Source: Roseateles aquatilis (GTDB lineage: Bacteria; Pseudomonadota; Gammaproteobacteria; Burkholderiales; Burkholderiaceae_C). From it: a stretch of DNA of 64,000 nucleotides. The stretch covers positions 62,001-126,000 of the forward strand of contig NZ_NIOF01000007.1 of NCBI RefSeq assembly GCF_002205645.1, written 5' to 3'. Below the pieces are notes generated by a model. It saw only the letters and a list, made by a program, of their open reading frames with translations. It did not search any database and had not been told where the DNA came from. Each line of letters opens with the position of its first letter. Positions within the stretch are counted from its first letter, which is position 1. Below are positions 52,094-60,452 of the stretch, piece by piece. A program made the translations under genes and the position numbers.

Positions 52094-54130
52094 TCAGGCC
52101 GGCGCCTGAAGCGGCAGATACAGCACCATCTCGGTCCCGCCCGCCAGCCCGATGTCCTGCGGCGTGCGCCATTCGATGCGCGCGGACAGCCGCTCGGCTC
52201 GGCGGCGCATGTTGCGCAGGCCGTTGCCCTGGCGCAGCGCCTCCGGCAGGCCGCGGCCGTTGTCGGTGATCAGCAGCAGCACGACACCGTCCGCCGCATC
52301 GACGCGCGTCGCGAAGCGCACCCGGCTCGCGCCCGCGTGATGAATGATGTTGCCCAGCGCTTCCTGGACGATGCGGATCAGCTCGCGGCCGCCGGTGCCG
52401 CGCAGCGTGGGCAGCAGGGGCACGTCGGCCAGTTGCCAATCGAGCTCCAGGCCGGCGGCCTGCAATCGGGGACCCATGCGGTGGCGCAGGTTGGCCAGCA
52501 GCAGCGTCAGGTCGCCATCGGTGACCGCGAGCGCGTCGACTGTCAGGCGCATCTCGCGGATGCAGTCGTCAAGCAGCCCGACCAGCGTTTCCGACGCCAC
52601 GCCGCGTTCCGCGCACAGGCGCGCGGTGACGAGCTGCGAGCCCAGGCCGTCGTGCATCTCCTGCAGCAGCCGTTCGCGCTCCTGCGCGGCGGTGCGCTGG
52701 CGCTCGCTGTTCTGCAGTTCCTCCCAGCGCGCGCGCAGCTCGCGGGTGCGTTCGTCCAGCGCGTGCTCCAGGCGATGACGCGCCTGCGCCTGGTCACGCA
52801 ACGAGCCGACGAAGCGCCGCTGCAACGCGACCCCCGCGATCCCGATCAGCACGCCATGTCCGATCACGTTGATGTCGACGACGCTCAACTGCTGCGATAC
52901 CACCAGCGCGAAGTAGCTGACGTAGGCCCACACCCAGCCGGACAACGCGACCGCGCAGGCCCCGACCGCATCGGCGCGGCGACCGCTCGCCAGCGCGGCG
53001 CGCGCGGCCAGGACCGCCGCCGTGGCCAGCACGACGACGCGACTGCCCAGCGCCCACCATGGCCAGGGGTGGCCGAAGTCGGTCCAGCTCCAGCCCGAGA
53101 AGGCGGCATACCCATCGATCACGAGGCCCAGCGCCAGGTAGGCCGTCGCCATCCGCACCGGCCATCGCGACGCGACGCCCGACAGGCGCGCGACCAGGAA
53201 CAGCAACAGCGCCTTGGACACCACGTCGGCCACGTCCAGCGTCACTCGCCACCAGGGCGCCGGGAACAGCGCGCCGTTGAGCAGATACGGTGACAACAGC
53301 AACGACGTGCAGAGGCAGAACATGCCTGTGATCCCGTACAGCCACTCCTGACGCAGCGCCAGCCAGACCATCACCATGAATGCGCCGATGACGAGGCCGG
53401 CCAACGCGGTGGTCACGCGCAGCACCTGCCAGAAGCGACGGCCTTCCTGCAACGCGCGCATTTCCGGCGCCGGGCCGAGCAGCGGCGCGGACAGCCCCGC
53501 GCCTTCGAATCCCGGCCGGGCGAGGCGCACGCTCAGATGATGATCGCCGGCGGCAAGAAGCGACGGTGGGATGCTGACCTGCAGTCGACGCCCGGCGAGC
53601 AGCAGCCCGCGTTGCGCGAAGTCATCCTCGTCCTCGGGGGAGTAGCCGGCCCCCTGGCTGGAGCTGGCGATCAGTTGCCCGTCCAGATAGACAGTGGCGG
53701 CCGGACGATGCTGGATCACGAGCCAGTAGGGTTGCGCCGCCGATTCGCGCAATCGGAAATCCATCGAGAACCACAGCGGCCCGGACGTCTCGGTCTCGTG
53801 GATCTGGATGGGCAGCGACTGCGGATGGCCGAGAGCGGACAGCGCCGGGAGGGCAGAAGGCCGAAGATCGTCCACGGCGGCTGGCGACCCTGACGAGGCG
53901 ACCGCGTCCGACGGCGCGACAGGCATCTTGACGGGCTCGGCCTGCGGACTGTCCAGCAGACGCGCCTCGGACAGCCGCAGCACCTGCGGCGGCATCGCGG
54001 TTCCGTATTGCTGCGAGAGCAGATGGACGATGCCGAGCATCAGCAGCGGCAGCACCACCAGCAGCGCAAGCCGCTGGATCGACACCGCCGCCGTCGGACC
54101 GGCCTCCCTTGATCGGGTGAATACTGCCAA
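52094..54130 (-). CDS. 7TMR-DISM sensor histidine kinase (NarL-type partner class)
   Basis: The product is 678 residues. One membrane helix near residues 18-40 is followed by a periplasmic 7TMR-DISM extracellular domain with jellyroll features (PLWFSMDFRLRE, YLDGQLIASS), then seven helices (about 225-430), a coiled coil and a HisKA_3 domain with the H-box EMHDGLGSQL (His about 490). The ATPase has DNGRGLPE and GNGLRNMRRRAE. This kinase class pairs with LuxR/NarL-type regulators, but none is adjacent, so it is an orphan here. The periplasmic domain suggests a carbohydrate or similar ligand. Confidence 0.9.
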   Translation of the reverse strand: MAVFTRSREAGPTAAVSIQRLALLVVLPLLMLGIVHLLSQQYGTAMPPQVLRLSEARLLDSPQAEPVKMPVAPSDAVASSGSPAAVDDLRPSALPALSALGHPQSLPIQIHETETSGPLWFSMDFRLRESAAQPYWLVIQHRPAATVYLDGQLIASSSQGAGYSPEDEDDFAQRGLLLAGRRLQVSIPPSLLAAGDHHLSVRLARPGFEGAGLSAPLLGPAPEMRALQEGRRFWQVLRVTTALAGLVIGAFMVMVWLALRQEWLYGITGMFCLCTSLLLSPYLLNGALFPAPWWRVTLDVADVVSKALLLFLVARLSGVASRWPVRMATAYLALGLVIDGYAAFSGWSWTDFGHPWPWWALGSRVVVLATAAVLAARAALASGRRADAVGACAVALSGWVWAYVSYFALVVSQQLSVVDINVIGHGVLIGIAGVALQRRFVGSLRDQAQARHRLEHALDERTRELRARWEELQNSERQRTAAQERERLLQEMHDGLGSQLVTARLCAERGVASETLVGLLDDCIREMRLTVDALAVTDGDLTLLLANLRHRMGPRLQAAGLELDWQLADVPLLPTLRGTGGRELIRIVQEALGNIIHHAGASRVRFATRVDAADGVVLLLITDNGRGLPEALRQGNGLRNMRRRAERLSARIEWRTPQDIGLAGGTEMVLYLPLQAPA

Positions 54131-54247
54131 AGCACCTCCACGGGGCGCACAAGAAAGAGAACGGCCAGCTCCGAGAAGGGGCTGGCCGCCGCAGATGCTA
54201 GGCGATGATAGGCACGGGCAACACCTCGCACCTAGGGGAGAACGCGA

Positions 54248-56611
54248 TCACATCACCGCGCCTCCCGGTGCGTACTGAAATGTGAACTGGCTGGACACAC
54301 CGACATTGCCGGCGGCGTCAATCAGGTAGACCTCAACGGTGTTCGTTCCGGCGTGCCCAAGGTCAGCCACGTCCTTGATGCCCGTGCCGGGGCGCCACTC
54401 CCAACCGGACATCCAATCGCCCCCGTTGATGCGGTACTTGAAGACATCACCGGCCTGCAGTCCGTTCACGAGAACGGTGGGATCGGATGTGATCTTGTCT
54501 CCCGGAACCCCATCATCGTTCTTCAACGAGAGGAGGGGTGCGGATGGCGGCGTCTTGTCGAGGGTGACCTCGATCGATCTGTGGCCGACATTTCCGGCCA
54601 GATCCGTCTCAAACAATTCCAGTTGATGCTTGCCATCGGCACCGAACACGCTCAAGGGCAGAAGACCGTCGGCGGGCACCTCTCTCAAGGTGCCGCCATC
54701 GATGCGATAGGACAGGACGTCCTGGGCGGCCAGCCGGCTGCTGTGGCGCTCCACCTGGAAGAAGTCCTGCGCATTGAGGAGCACATCCGACTCGCCCTGG
54801 TGCTTGCTGGAGGATAGCCAGTTGGGCACCAGGGCCTCGCGGTCCAGCGTGAAGGTCAGCTCCGCCGCGGCACTGGCGTTGCCCGCGGCGTCCACTTGCT
54901 TGACCTGCAGGGTCTTTCTGCCATCACTGTAGTTTTTGTAGGGCTCTTCAAGCACGGACGAACCAGCCTCCCAGGCTCCCTCCACATTGACCAGCAGAGT
55001 CGCTCCCGCCTCCAGGCCGCCGACGCGAACACTGCTGGAAAACGTGATCCGGTCGATGCTGCTGGCACCGGTGTCGGATATGAGCACCAGCGTCGGCATG
55101 GACGGCGCCGTGACATCGACATTCGCGGTCAGCCTCGTCTGGGGACCGACGTTGCCTGCAAGATCGGTCTGCCGTACCTGCAGTGAATGCACGCCGTCGA
55201 CGTCGAACATCGACGCTGGGATGCTGCCGTTCGCCGCGACGATCCAGGGGTCGCCCTCATCGCGGCGGTACTGGAGCGACGCACCCGCTTCCAGTCCCTG
55301 GACGTCGATCGTATCGGCCCGGCCGAGCGCCGGTTTGCTCGCGGGCATGGACCAGCGGAGCGCGTCAGGCGCGGTCCGGTCGAGCTGGAAGGACAACTGC
55401 GCGACGGCGCTGGTGTTGCCCTCCGCGTCGACCTGCTTCACCTGCAAGGTTTTCGCGCCGTCTTCGCCGAACAGGGACTCTGGCACCGCGTTCCCGGAGC
55501 GCTCCGACCACGACAGCCCTCTGTCCAGGCTGATGAACCATTTCGCGCGGCTCTCGATCCCGTTCACCATGACGTAGCCCACGGACGTGATGTGATCGCT
55601 GCCGCTGGCGCCCGTGTCCTGGACCAGCGACAGCCCAGGCTGCACCGGGGCCAGGGTGTCGAGCAGGAAGCTCAGCGACGCGGTCTCGCTGGTCAGTCCG
55701 TGCGACGACTGCCGGGCCAGCACCGTCTTCTGACCGTCCGCGCCGAACGCGTCGACACCGAGCGTGGGAGTCCGCCCGTCATGCCAGGTTCGTCCGTCGT
55801 CCAGACTGTATTGCCAGCTCGCGCCATCGACGAGATTGCCGACGGAAACCGATCGGTCCGCGTTGCGGGACAGCGTGGGCGCGGCAGGCCGCTCGGCAGG
55901 GGGTTCCGGACGAGGGTCTTCCGGTTTGGGCAACTCGGGCTCCGGGTTGGGCTGCTCGGGCTTTTCGTCGGGTGTCGGCTTCTCGTCGGGCTTGGGGTGC
56001 TCAGGTTCCGGCGTTGGCTTCTCGTCGGGCTTGGGTGGATTGGGGTCGGGCTTCGGCGTCTCGTCGGGCTTGGGCTGCTCGGGGGGCGGCGTTGGTTTCT
56101 CTTCAGGCTTGGGCGGGTGGGTGTCGGGCTTCGGCGTCTCGTCAGGCTTGGGCTGCTCGGGGGGCGGCGTTGGTTTCTCTTCGAGCTTGGGCGGGGTGCC
56201 CGGACCAGGATCCGGCCTCGGTTTCGGCTGCTCGATCGCGATCGGCGGAAGCACGGCAGCGGAGCTCGATCCGGAGAGCGCCGCCGCGCCACCGATCCCC
56301 AGCAAGCCCAGACCGCTGGCCAACAGCGCGACGGATCGATCCGGGCTGTCCTGGCGCGTCGTGGAGGTGTCGGTGCTCGCCGGCTCGGGGAGGGTCACGC
56401 TCGCGGCGGGGAGCGCGGCGTCGGCGGCGACTTCGGATGACAGTGAGGGCGAAACGTCCTGCGCTTCGGCGCCGTCGGGACCGACGGCGTTATCGCCCGG
56501 GCCGGTCTCGTCGTCTCGACCAATCCTGGCGGGAACGGCGGTCGCGCGGCGGTCGAGAGCGGCGATCCGGACCTGCGAACGCGGCATTGGGAGCTGGGTA
56601 TCGGACATCAT
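54248..56611 (-). CDS. Proline-rich, Ig-like repeat surface protein (paralogue A)
   Basis: The product is 787 residues. There is no Sec signal peptide. After about 95 polar residues comes a hydrophobic Gly/Ala helix (SVALLASGLGLLGIGGAAAL). A stalk of KPxPxP repeats with a unit of about 26 residues follows, then about six bacterial Ig-like modules with recurring DTGASSxDxIT and QVDAAGNTSxxA motifs. This is the plan of Bap/LapA-type adhesins. The end lacks an obvious type I secretion tail. It shares plan and motifs with the protein at 60453-62636. GC content is lower than in neighbours in places. Confidence 0.8.
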   Translation of the reverse strand: MMSDTQLPMPRSQVRIAALDRRATAVPARIGRDDETGPGDNAVGPDGAEAQDVSPSLSSEVAADAALPAASVTLPEPASTDTSTTRQDSPDRSVALLASGLGLLGIGGAAALSGSSSAAVLPPIAIEQPKPRPDPGPGTPPKLEEKPTPPPEQPKPDETPKPDTHPPKPEEKPTPPPEQPKPDETPKPDPNPPKPDEKPTPEPEHPKPDEKPTPDEKPEQPNPEPELPKPEDPRPEPPAERPAAPTLSRNADRSVSVGNLVDGASWQYSLDDGRTWHDGRTPTLGVDAFGADGQKTVLARQSSHGLTSETASLSFLLDTLAPVQPGLSLVQDTGASGSDHITSVGYVMVNGIESRAKWFISLDRGLSWSERSGNAVPESLFGEDGAKTLQVKQVDAEGNTSAVAQLSFQLDRTAPDALRWSMPASKPALGRADTIDVQGLEAGASLQYRRDEGDPWIVAANGSIPASMFDVDGVHSLQVRQTDLAGNVGPQTRLTANVDVTAPSMPTLVLISDTGASSIDRITFSSSVRVGGLEAGATLLVNVEGAWEAGSSVLEEPYKNYSDGRKTLQVKQVDAAGNASAAAELTFTLDREALVPNWLSSSKHQGESDVLLNAQDFFQVERHSSRLAAQDVLSYRIDGGTLREVPADGLLPLSVFGADGKHQLELFETDLAGNVGHRSIEVTLDKTPPSAPLLSLKNDDGVPGDKITSDPTVLVNGLQAGDVFKYRINGGDWMSGWEWRPGTGIKDVADLGHAGTNTVEVYLIDAAGNVGVSSQFTFQYAPGGAVM

Positions 56612-56796
56612 GAATAGGGAGGAATGAGCACCACCATAGTCTGTTCATGCTGTCCCACCCTCGCATCTGCCAAGGCTGGTGGAGCTCACGGCCATCTTCC
56701 ACCTGTCGCAGTAGGCGGACCACTTGAAGTGCTGGAAGGTGGCTGGCTCCCTTGTCGGCGGCCCTGGCCGCGAACACCCGATTCGTGCCCTGTCTG

Positions 56797-58218
56797 CTAC
56801 TCGATCGCCTTGACCATGTCCTCGACCACCTTCTTCGCGTCACCGAAGACCATCATGGTCTTGTCCATGTAGAAAAGCTCGTTGTCCAGGCCCGCGTAGC
56901 CGGCCGCCATGGAGCGCTTGTTGACGATCACCGTGCGCGCCTTGTAGGCCTCCAGGATCGGCATGCCGTAGATGGCGCTGCCCTTCTGCAGCGCGGCCGG
57001 GTTCACCACGTCGTTGGCGCCGAGGATGATGGCCACGTCGGTCTGGCCGAACTCGGCGTTGATGTCCTCCATCTCGTGCACCTGGTCGTAGGGCACCTCG
57101 GCCTCGGCCAGCAGGACGTTCATGTGGCCGGGCATGCGGCCGGCGACCGGATGGATCGCGTAGCGGACGGTGACGCCGCGTTCGATCAGCTTCTGCGCCA
57201 GCTCCTTGACCGCGTGCTGGGCGCGGGCGACGGCCAGGCCGTAGCCGGGCACGATGATGACGCTCTCGGCGTTGCCCAGGATGAAGGCCGCGTCGTCGGC
57301 GCTGCCGCTGCGGACGTTGCGCTGCTGCGCGTCGACGGCTGCCGCGCCGGCCTCGGCGCCGAAGCCGCCCAGGATCACGTTGAAGAACGACCGGTTCATC
57401 GCCTTGCACATGATGTAGCTCAGGATCGCGCCCGAGCTGCCCACCAGCGACCCCGCGATGATCAGCATGCTGTTGTTGAGCGAGAAGCCGATGCCCGCCG
57501 CCGCCCAGCCGGAATAGCTGTTGAGCATCGACACCACCACCGGCATGTCCGCGCCGCCGATCGGGATGATCAGCAGCACGCCCAGCGTGAAGCCGAGCGC
57601 GGTGATGAGCAGGAAGTCCGTCCAGCTTTGCGAATGCCAGAAGCCGAAGATGAAGAACGCCGCCGCCAGGCCCAGCGCCAGGTTCAGCCAGTGCTGGCCG
57701 GCGAAGGTCACCGGCGCGCCCTGGAACAGGCGGAACTTGTACTTGCCGCCGAGCTTGCCGAAGGCGATGACGGAGCCGGAGAACGTGACCGCGCCGATGA
57801 AGCAGCCCAGCGCCAGCTCGATGCGGTTGCCGCCGGGGATGGGCTCGCCGCGCGCGGCGATGGCGAAGGCGTGGGGCTCGGCGACCGCGGCGACGGCGAT
57901 GCACACGGCCGCCAGGCCGATCATGCTGTGCATGAAGGCGACCAGCTCCGGCATCTTCGTCATCTCGACACGTTGCGCCATGACCGTGCCGATGCCGCCG
58001 CCCACGACCAGGCCGCCGAGCACGTAGGCCAGGCCGAGCGGCTGCCCGCCCGCGAGCTTCAGGATGAGCGCGCCGGTGGTCAGCACGGCGATGGCCATGC
58101 CGGCCATGCCGAAGACGTTGCCGCGGATGGAGGTCGTCGGATGCGACAGGCCCTTGAGCGCCTGGATGAAGCAGACGCTCGCGACGAGATACAGCAAGGT
58201 GACGAGGTTCATCGACAT
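56797..58218 (-). CDS. pntB: NAD(P) transhydrogenase subunit beta
   Basis: The product is 473 residues. Eight to nine membrane helices (starting NLVTLLYLVASVCFIQALKGLSHP) are followed by the NADP-binding domain III with VPGYGLAVARAQHAVKEL and ILGANDVVNPAA. Together with PntA it uses proton influx to drive hydride transfer from NADH to NADP. The stop of pntA2 lies 4 bases upstream of its start. The 185 bases between it and the Ig-like gene downstream hold no recognisable gene. Confidence 0.96.
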   Translation of the reverse strand: MSMNLVTLLYLVASVCFIQALKGLSHPTTSIRGNVFGMAGMAIAVLTTGALILKLAGGQPLGLAYVLGGLVVGGGIGTVMAQRVEMTKMPELVAFMHSMIGLAAVCIAVAAVAEPHAFAIAARGEPIPGGNRIELALGCFIGAVTFSGSVIAFGKLGGKYKFRLFQGAPVTFAGQHWLNLALGLAAAFFIFGFWHSQSWTDFLLITALGFTLGVLLIIPIGGADMPVVVSMLNSYSGWAAAGIGFSLNNSMLIIAGSLVGSSGAILSYIMCKAMNRSFFNVILGGFGAEAGAAAVDAQQRNVRSGSADDAAFILGNAESVIIVPGYGLAVARAQHAVKELAQKLIERGVTVRYAIHPVAGRMPGHMNVLLAEAEVPYDQVHEMEDINAEFGQTDVAIILGANDVVNPAALQKGSAIYGMPILEAYKARTVIVNKRSMAAGYAGLDNELFYMDKTMMVFGDAKKVVEDMVKAIE

Positions 58219-58222
58219 CGGA

Positions 58223-58573
58223 TCAGCCCTTCGTCGCGCGGTTGCCGGTCTCGTGGCCCGTGGCCTCGGCCGCGGGCGCCTTGCGCTCCTTCTTCTTGAA
58301 CATCTCCAGCATCCGCCGGGTGACGAGGAAGCCGCCGAAGACGTTGACCGCCGCGAGCGCGACGGCGAAGGTGCCCATGAACTTGCCCAGCGAGGTCTCG
58401 GTGAGCGCCGCGGCGAGCATGGCGCCGACGATGACGATCGCGGAGATCGCGTTGGTCACGGCCATCAGCGGCGTGTGCAGCGCGGGGGTGACGGTCCAGA
58501 CGACGTGATAACCGACGTAGATCGCCAGCACGAAGATCGTCAGGTTGATCAGGGTGGGGGAGACGGCATCCAT
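58223..58573 (-). CDS. pntA2: NAD(P) transhydrogenase subunit alpha, membrane part
   Basis: The product is 116 residues with three to four helices (LINLTIFVLAIYVGYHVVW, TPLMAVTNAISAIVIVGAML, FAVALAAVNVFGGFLV) and a charged tail. It corresponds to the membrane domain at the C-terminus of E. coli PntA, encoded here as a separate chain as in Rhodospirillum-type enzymes. It sits between the other two subunit genes with gaps of 4 and 10 bases. Confidence 0.94.
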   Translation of the reverse strand: MDAVSPTLINLTIFVLAIYVGYHVVWTVTPALHTPLMAVTNAISAIVIVGAMLAAALTETSLGKFMGTFAVALAAVNVFGGFLVTRRMLEMFKKKERKAPAAEATGHETGNRATKG

Positions 58574-58583
58574 GCGGGGCTCC

Positions 58584-59699
58584 TTACTTGCGCAGGACCT
58601 GGCCCTCGTGGGCGACGAGGCAGGCGGTGACGATGTCGTCGTCGGCGGGCAGCGCGAAGCCGCCCTCCTTCGTCAGCACCAGCTTGAGGAAGTCGAGCAG
58701 GTTGCGCGCGTACAGCGCGGAGGCATCGGCGGCGACCAGCGACGGCAGGTTGGTTTCGCCCACCAGCGTCACCCCGTGCTTGCGCACGGTGCGGCCGGGC
58801 TCGGTGAGCGGGCAGTTGCCGCCGGCGGGCGCGGCGATGTCGACGATCACGGAGCCGGGTTTCATCGCCCGGACCATCTCCTCGGTGACCAGCACCGGCG
58901 CGGGCCGGCCCGGGATCAACGCGGTGGTGACGACGACGTCGGCCTGCGCGACCCGCTTGGCCACCTCCAGCTGCTGGCGCGCCAGCCAGCTCGGCGGCAT
59001 CGGACGAGCGTACCCGCCGACGCCCTCGGCGGCCTCGCGTTCCTCGGGGGTCTCGAAGGGCACGTCGATGAACTTGGCGCCCAGCGATTCGACCTGCTCC
59101 TTGACGGACGGCCGGACGTCGGAAGCCTCGATGACGGCGCCGAGCCGCTTGGCCGTGGCGATCGCCTGAAGCCCGGCCACGCCGACGCCCAGCACCACCA
59201 CGCGCGCCGCCTTGATGGTGCCGGCGGCGGTCATCAGCATCGGGAACAGGCGTTGGTAATGGAAGGCCGCCAGCATCACGGCCTTGTAGCCCGCGAGGTT
59301 GGCCTGGCTGGACAGCACGTCCATGCTCTGCGCCCGCGTGGTGCGCGGCGCGGCCTCCAGGGCGAAGGCGGTCAGGCGGGCATCGGCCAGGCGCTGCAGG
59401 CCGTCGCGGTCGAATGGATTGAGCATGCCGGCGAGGACCGCACCCGGCTTGAACAGCGCCAGCTCCTGCACGTCGGGCGCGCGGACCTTGAGCACCAGCT
59501 CGCAGGCGAAGGCGGAATCGCGGGGGACGAGCTCGGCGCCGGCGGCGGCGTACGCCTCGTCGGTGACGCTGGCATCCAGGCCAGCGCCCTGCTGCACGCG
59601 CAGGACATGGCCTTGCGCAACGAGCTTCTTCACCGTCTCCGGCGTCGCGGCGACACGCGCCTCCCCCGCCGCGGTTTCCTGCGGCACACCGATCAGCAT
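58584..59699 (-). CDS. pntA: NAD(P) transhydrogenase subunit alpha, NAD-binding part
   Basis: The product is 371 residues: the alanine-dehydrogenase/PNT fold with VPQETAAGEARVAATPE at the N-terminus and the NAD-binding VVVLGVGVAGLQAIATAKRLGA. The RQD-type loop lies in the central MDVLSSQANLAGY. It forms domain I, which binds NAD(H) in the cytoplasm. GGAGG 8 bases before the ATG at 59699 favours this start over one 15 bases upstream. It is first in the three-gene pnt operon. Confidence 0.95.
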   Translation of the reverse strand: MLIGVPQETAAGEARVAATPETVKKLVAQGHVLRVQQGAGLDASVTDEAYAAAGAELVPRDSAFACELVLKVRAPDVQELALFKPGAVLAGMLNPFDRDGLQRLADARLTAFALEAAPRTTRAQSMDVLSSQANLAGYKAVMLAAFHYQRLFPMLMTAAGTIKAARVVVLGVGVAGLQAIATAKRLGAVIEASDVRPSVKEQVESLGAKFIDVPFETPEEREAAEGVGGYARPMPPSWLARQQLEVAKRVAQADVVVTTALIPGRPAPVLVTEEMVRAMKPGSVIVDIAAPAGGNCPLTEPGRTVRKHGVTLVGETNLPSLVAADASALYARNLLDFLKLVLTKEGGFALPADDDIVTACLVAHEGQVLRK

Positions 59700-59904
59700 C
59701 TGGAGTTCCTCCATCCTGGGTCAGGGTCGGGGGCAGCTTACCCGGGCTTCATCGCCGGGCACGCGCCTGGGCGACAGGGGTTTCCCCTGGGCGATACGCA
59801 CGCGCAACAAAACTCAAAGCTGTTCGGAGTTGTGTAAGCCGGTGCACGCAGGCCGATCGATTGCCGTTGAACCATGACCGAAAGTTCCGAAGGAGTCCTT
59901 CATC

Positions 59905-60399
59905 ATGATCAAGACCCTGCTTCTGGGCGGCGCCCTGGCGGTTTCCGCGTTGGCAGCGCCGGCGGTCTCCCAGGCCGCGGATGTCGGCGTGTCGGTGAGC
60001 ATCGGCGAGCCGGGCTTCTACGGGCAGATCAACATCGGCAACGCCCGGCCGGACCTGATCTATGCGCAACCGGTGATCATCGAACGCGTGCGCACCCCGC
60101 CGCCGCCGATCTATCTGCGCGTGCCGCTCGGGTATGAACGCAACTGGTCCCGTTACTGCGGCCGGTATGGCGCCTGCGGCCGGCCGGTGTATTTCGTGCG
60201 GGACAACTGGTATCGCACGGTCTACGCGCCGCAATATCGACGCGAGCACACGGAATACCGCTGGCGCCCCGACGGTCGCCGGGATTGGGACGACCACCGC
60301 GATCATCGCGACCGCGGTCGCGGCCACGATCGGGATGACGACCGCGGCCCGGGACGTGACCGCGACAACCGGGATGGGCGCGATCACGACCGGCGCTGA
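59905..60399 (+). CDS. Exported protein with Arg/Asp/His-rich tail
   Basis: The product is 164 residues. A clear signal peptide ends near SQAAD. The middle resembles small exported beta-proteobacterial proteins with VSIGEPGFYGQINIGNA, followed by a Pro-rich step and aromatic residues (NWYRTVYAPQYRR). The last 45 residues are almost wholly Arg, Asp, His and Gly, a low-complexity tail of charge-alternating type that may bind metal or polyanions. AAGGAG lies about 10 bases before the ATG. Function is unknown. A strong bidirectional terminator follows. Confidence 0.85.
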   Translation: MIKTLLLGGALAVSALAAPAVSQAADVGVSVSIGEPGFYGQINIGNARPDLIYAQPVIIERVRTPPPPIYLRVPLGYERNWSRYCGRYGACGRPVYFVRDNWYRTVYAPQYRREHTEYRWRPDGRRDWDDHRDHRDRGRGHDRDDDRGPGRDRDNRDGRDHDRR

Positions 60400-60411
60400 G
60401 CGTGCCCAAAG

Positions 60412-60438
60412 AAAAACCCGGCCACAGGTCGGGTTTTT
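60412..60438. terminator. Bidirectional intrinsic terminator
   Basis: AAAAACCCG (60412-60420) and CGGGTTTTT (60430-60438) are perfect 9-base arms around a 9-base loop. The A and T runs on the outer sides let it act on both strands, suiting the convergent genes on either side. Confidence 0.93.
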
Positions 60439-60452
60439 CAGTTGGCGGACAG

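Noticed and set aside
56612-56796. Possible small gene between pntB and paralogue A
   Set aside because: The open minus-strand frame has no ribosome-binding site and no recognisable motif.
59775-59789. CAGGGG-TTT-CCCCTG palindrome near the pnt promoter region
   Set aside because: It is short and GC-rich with a 3-base loop and no T tract or known protein match, so it may be chance.
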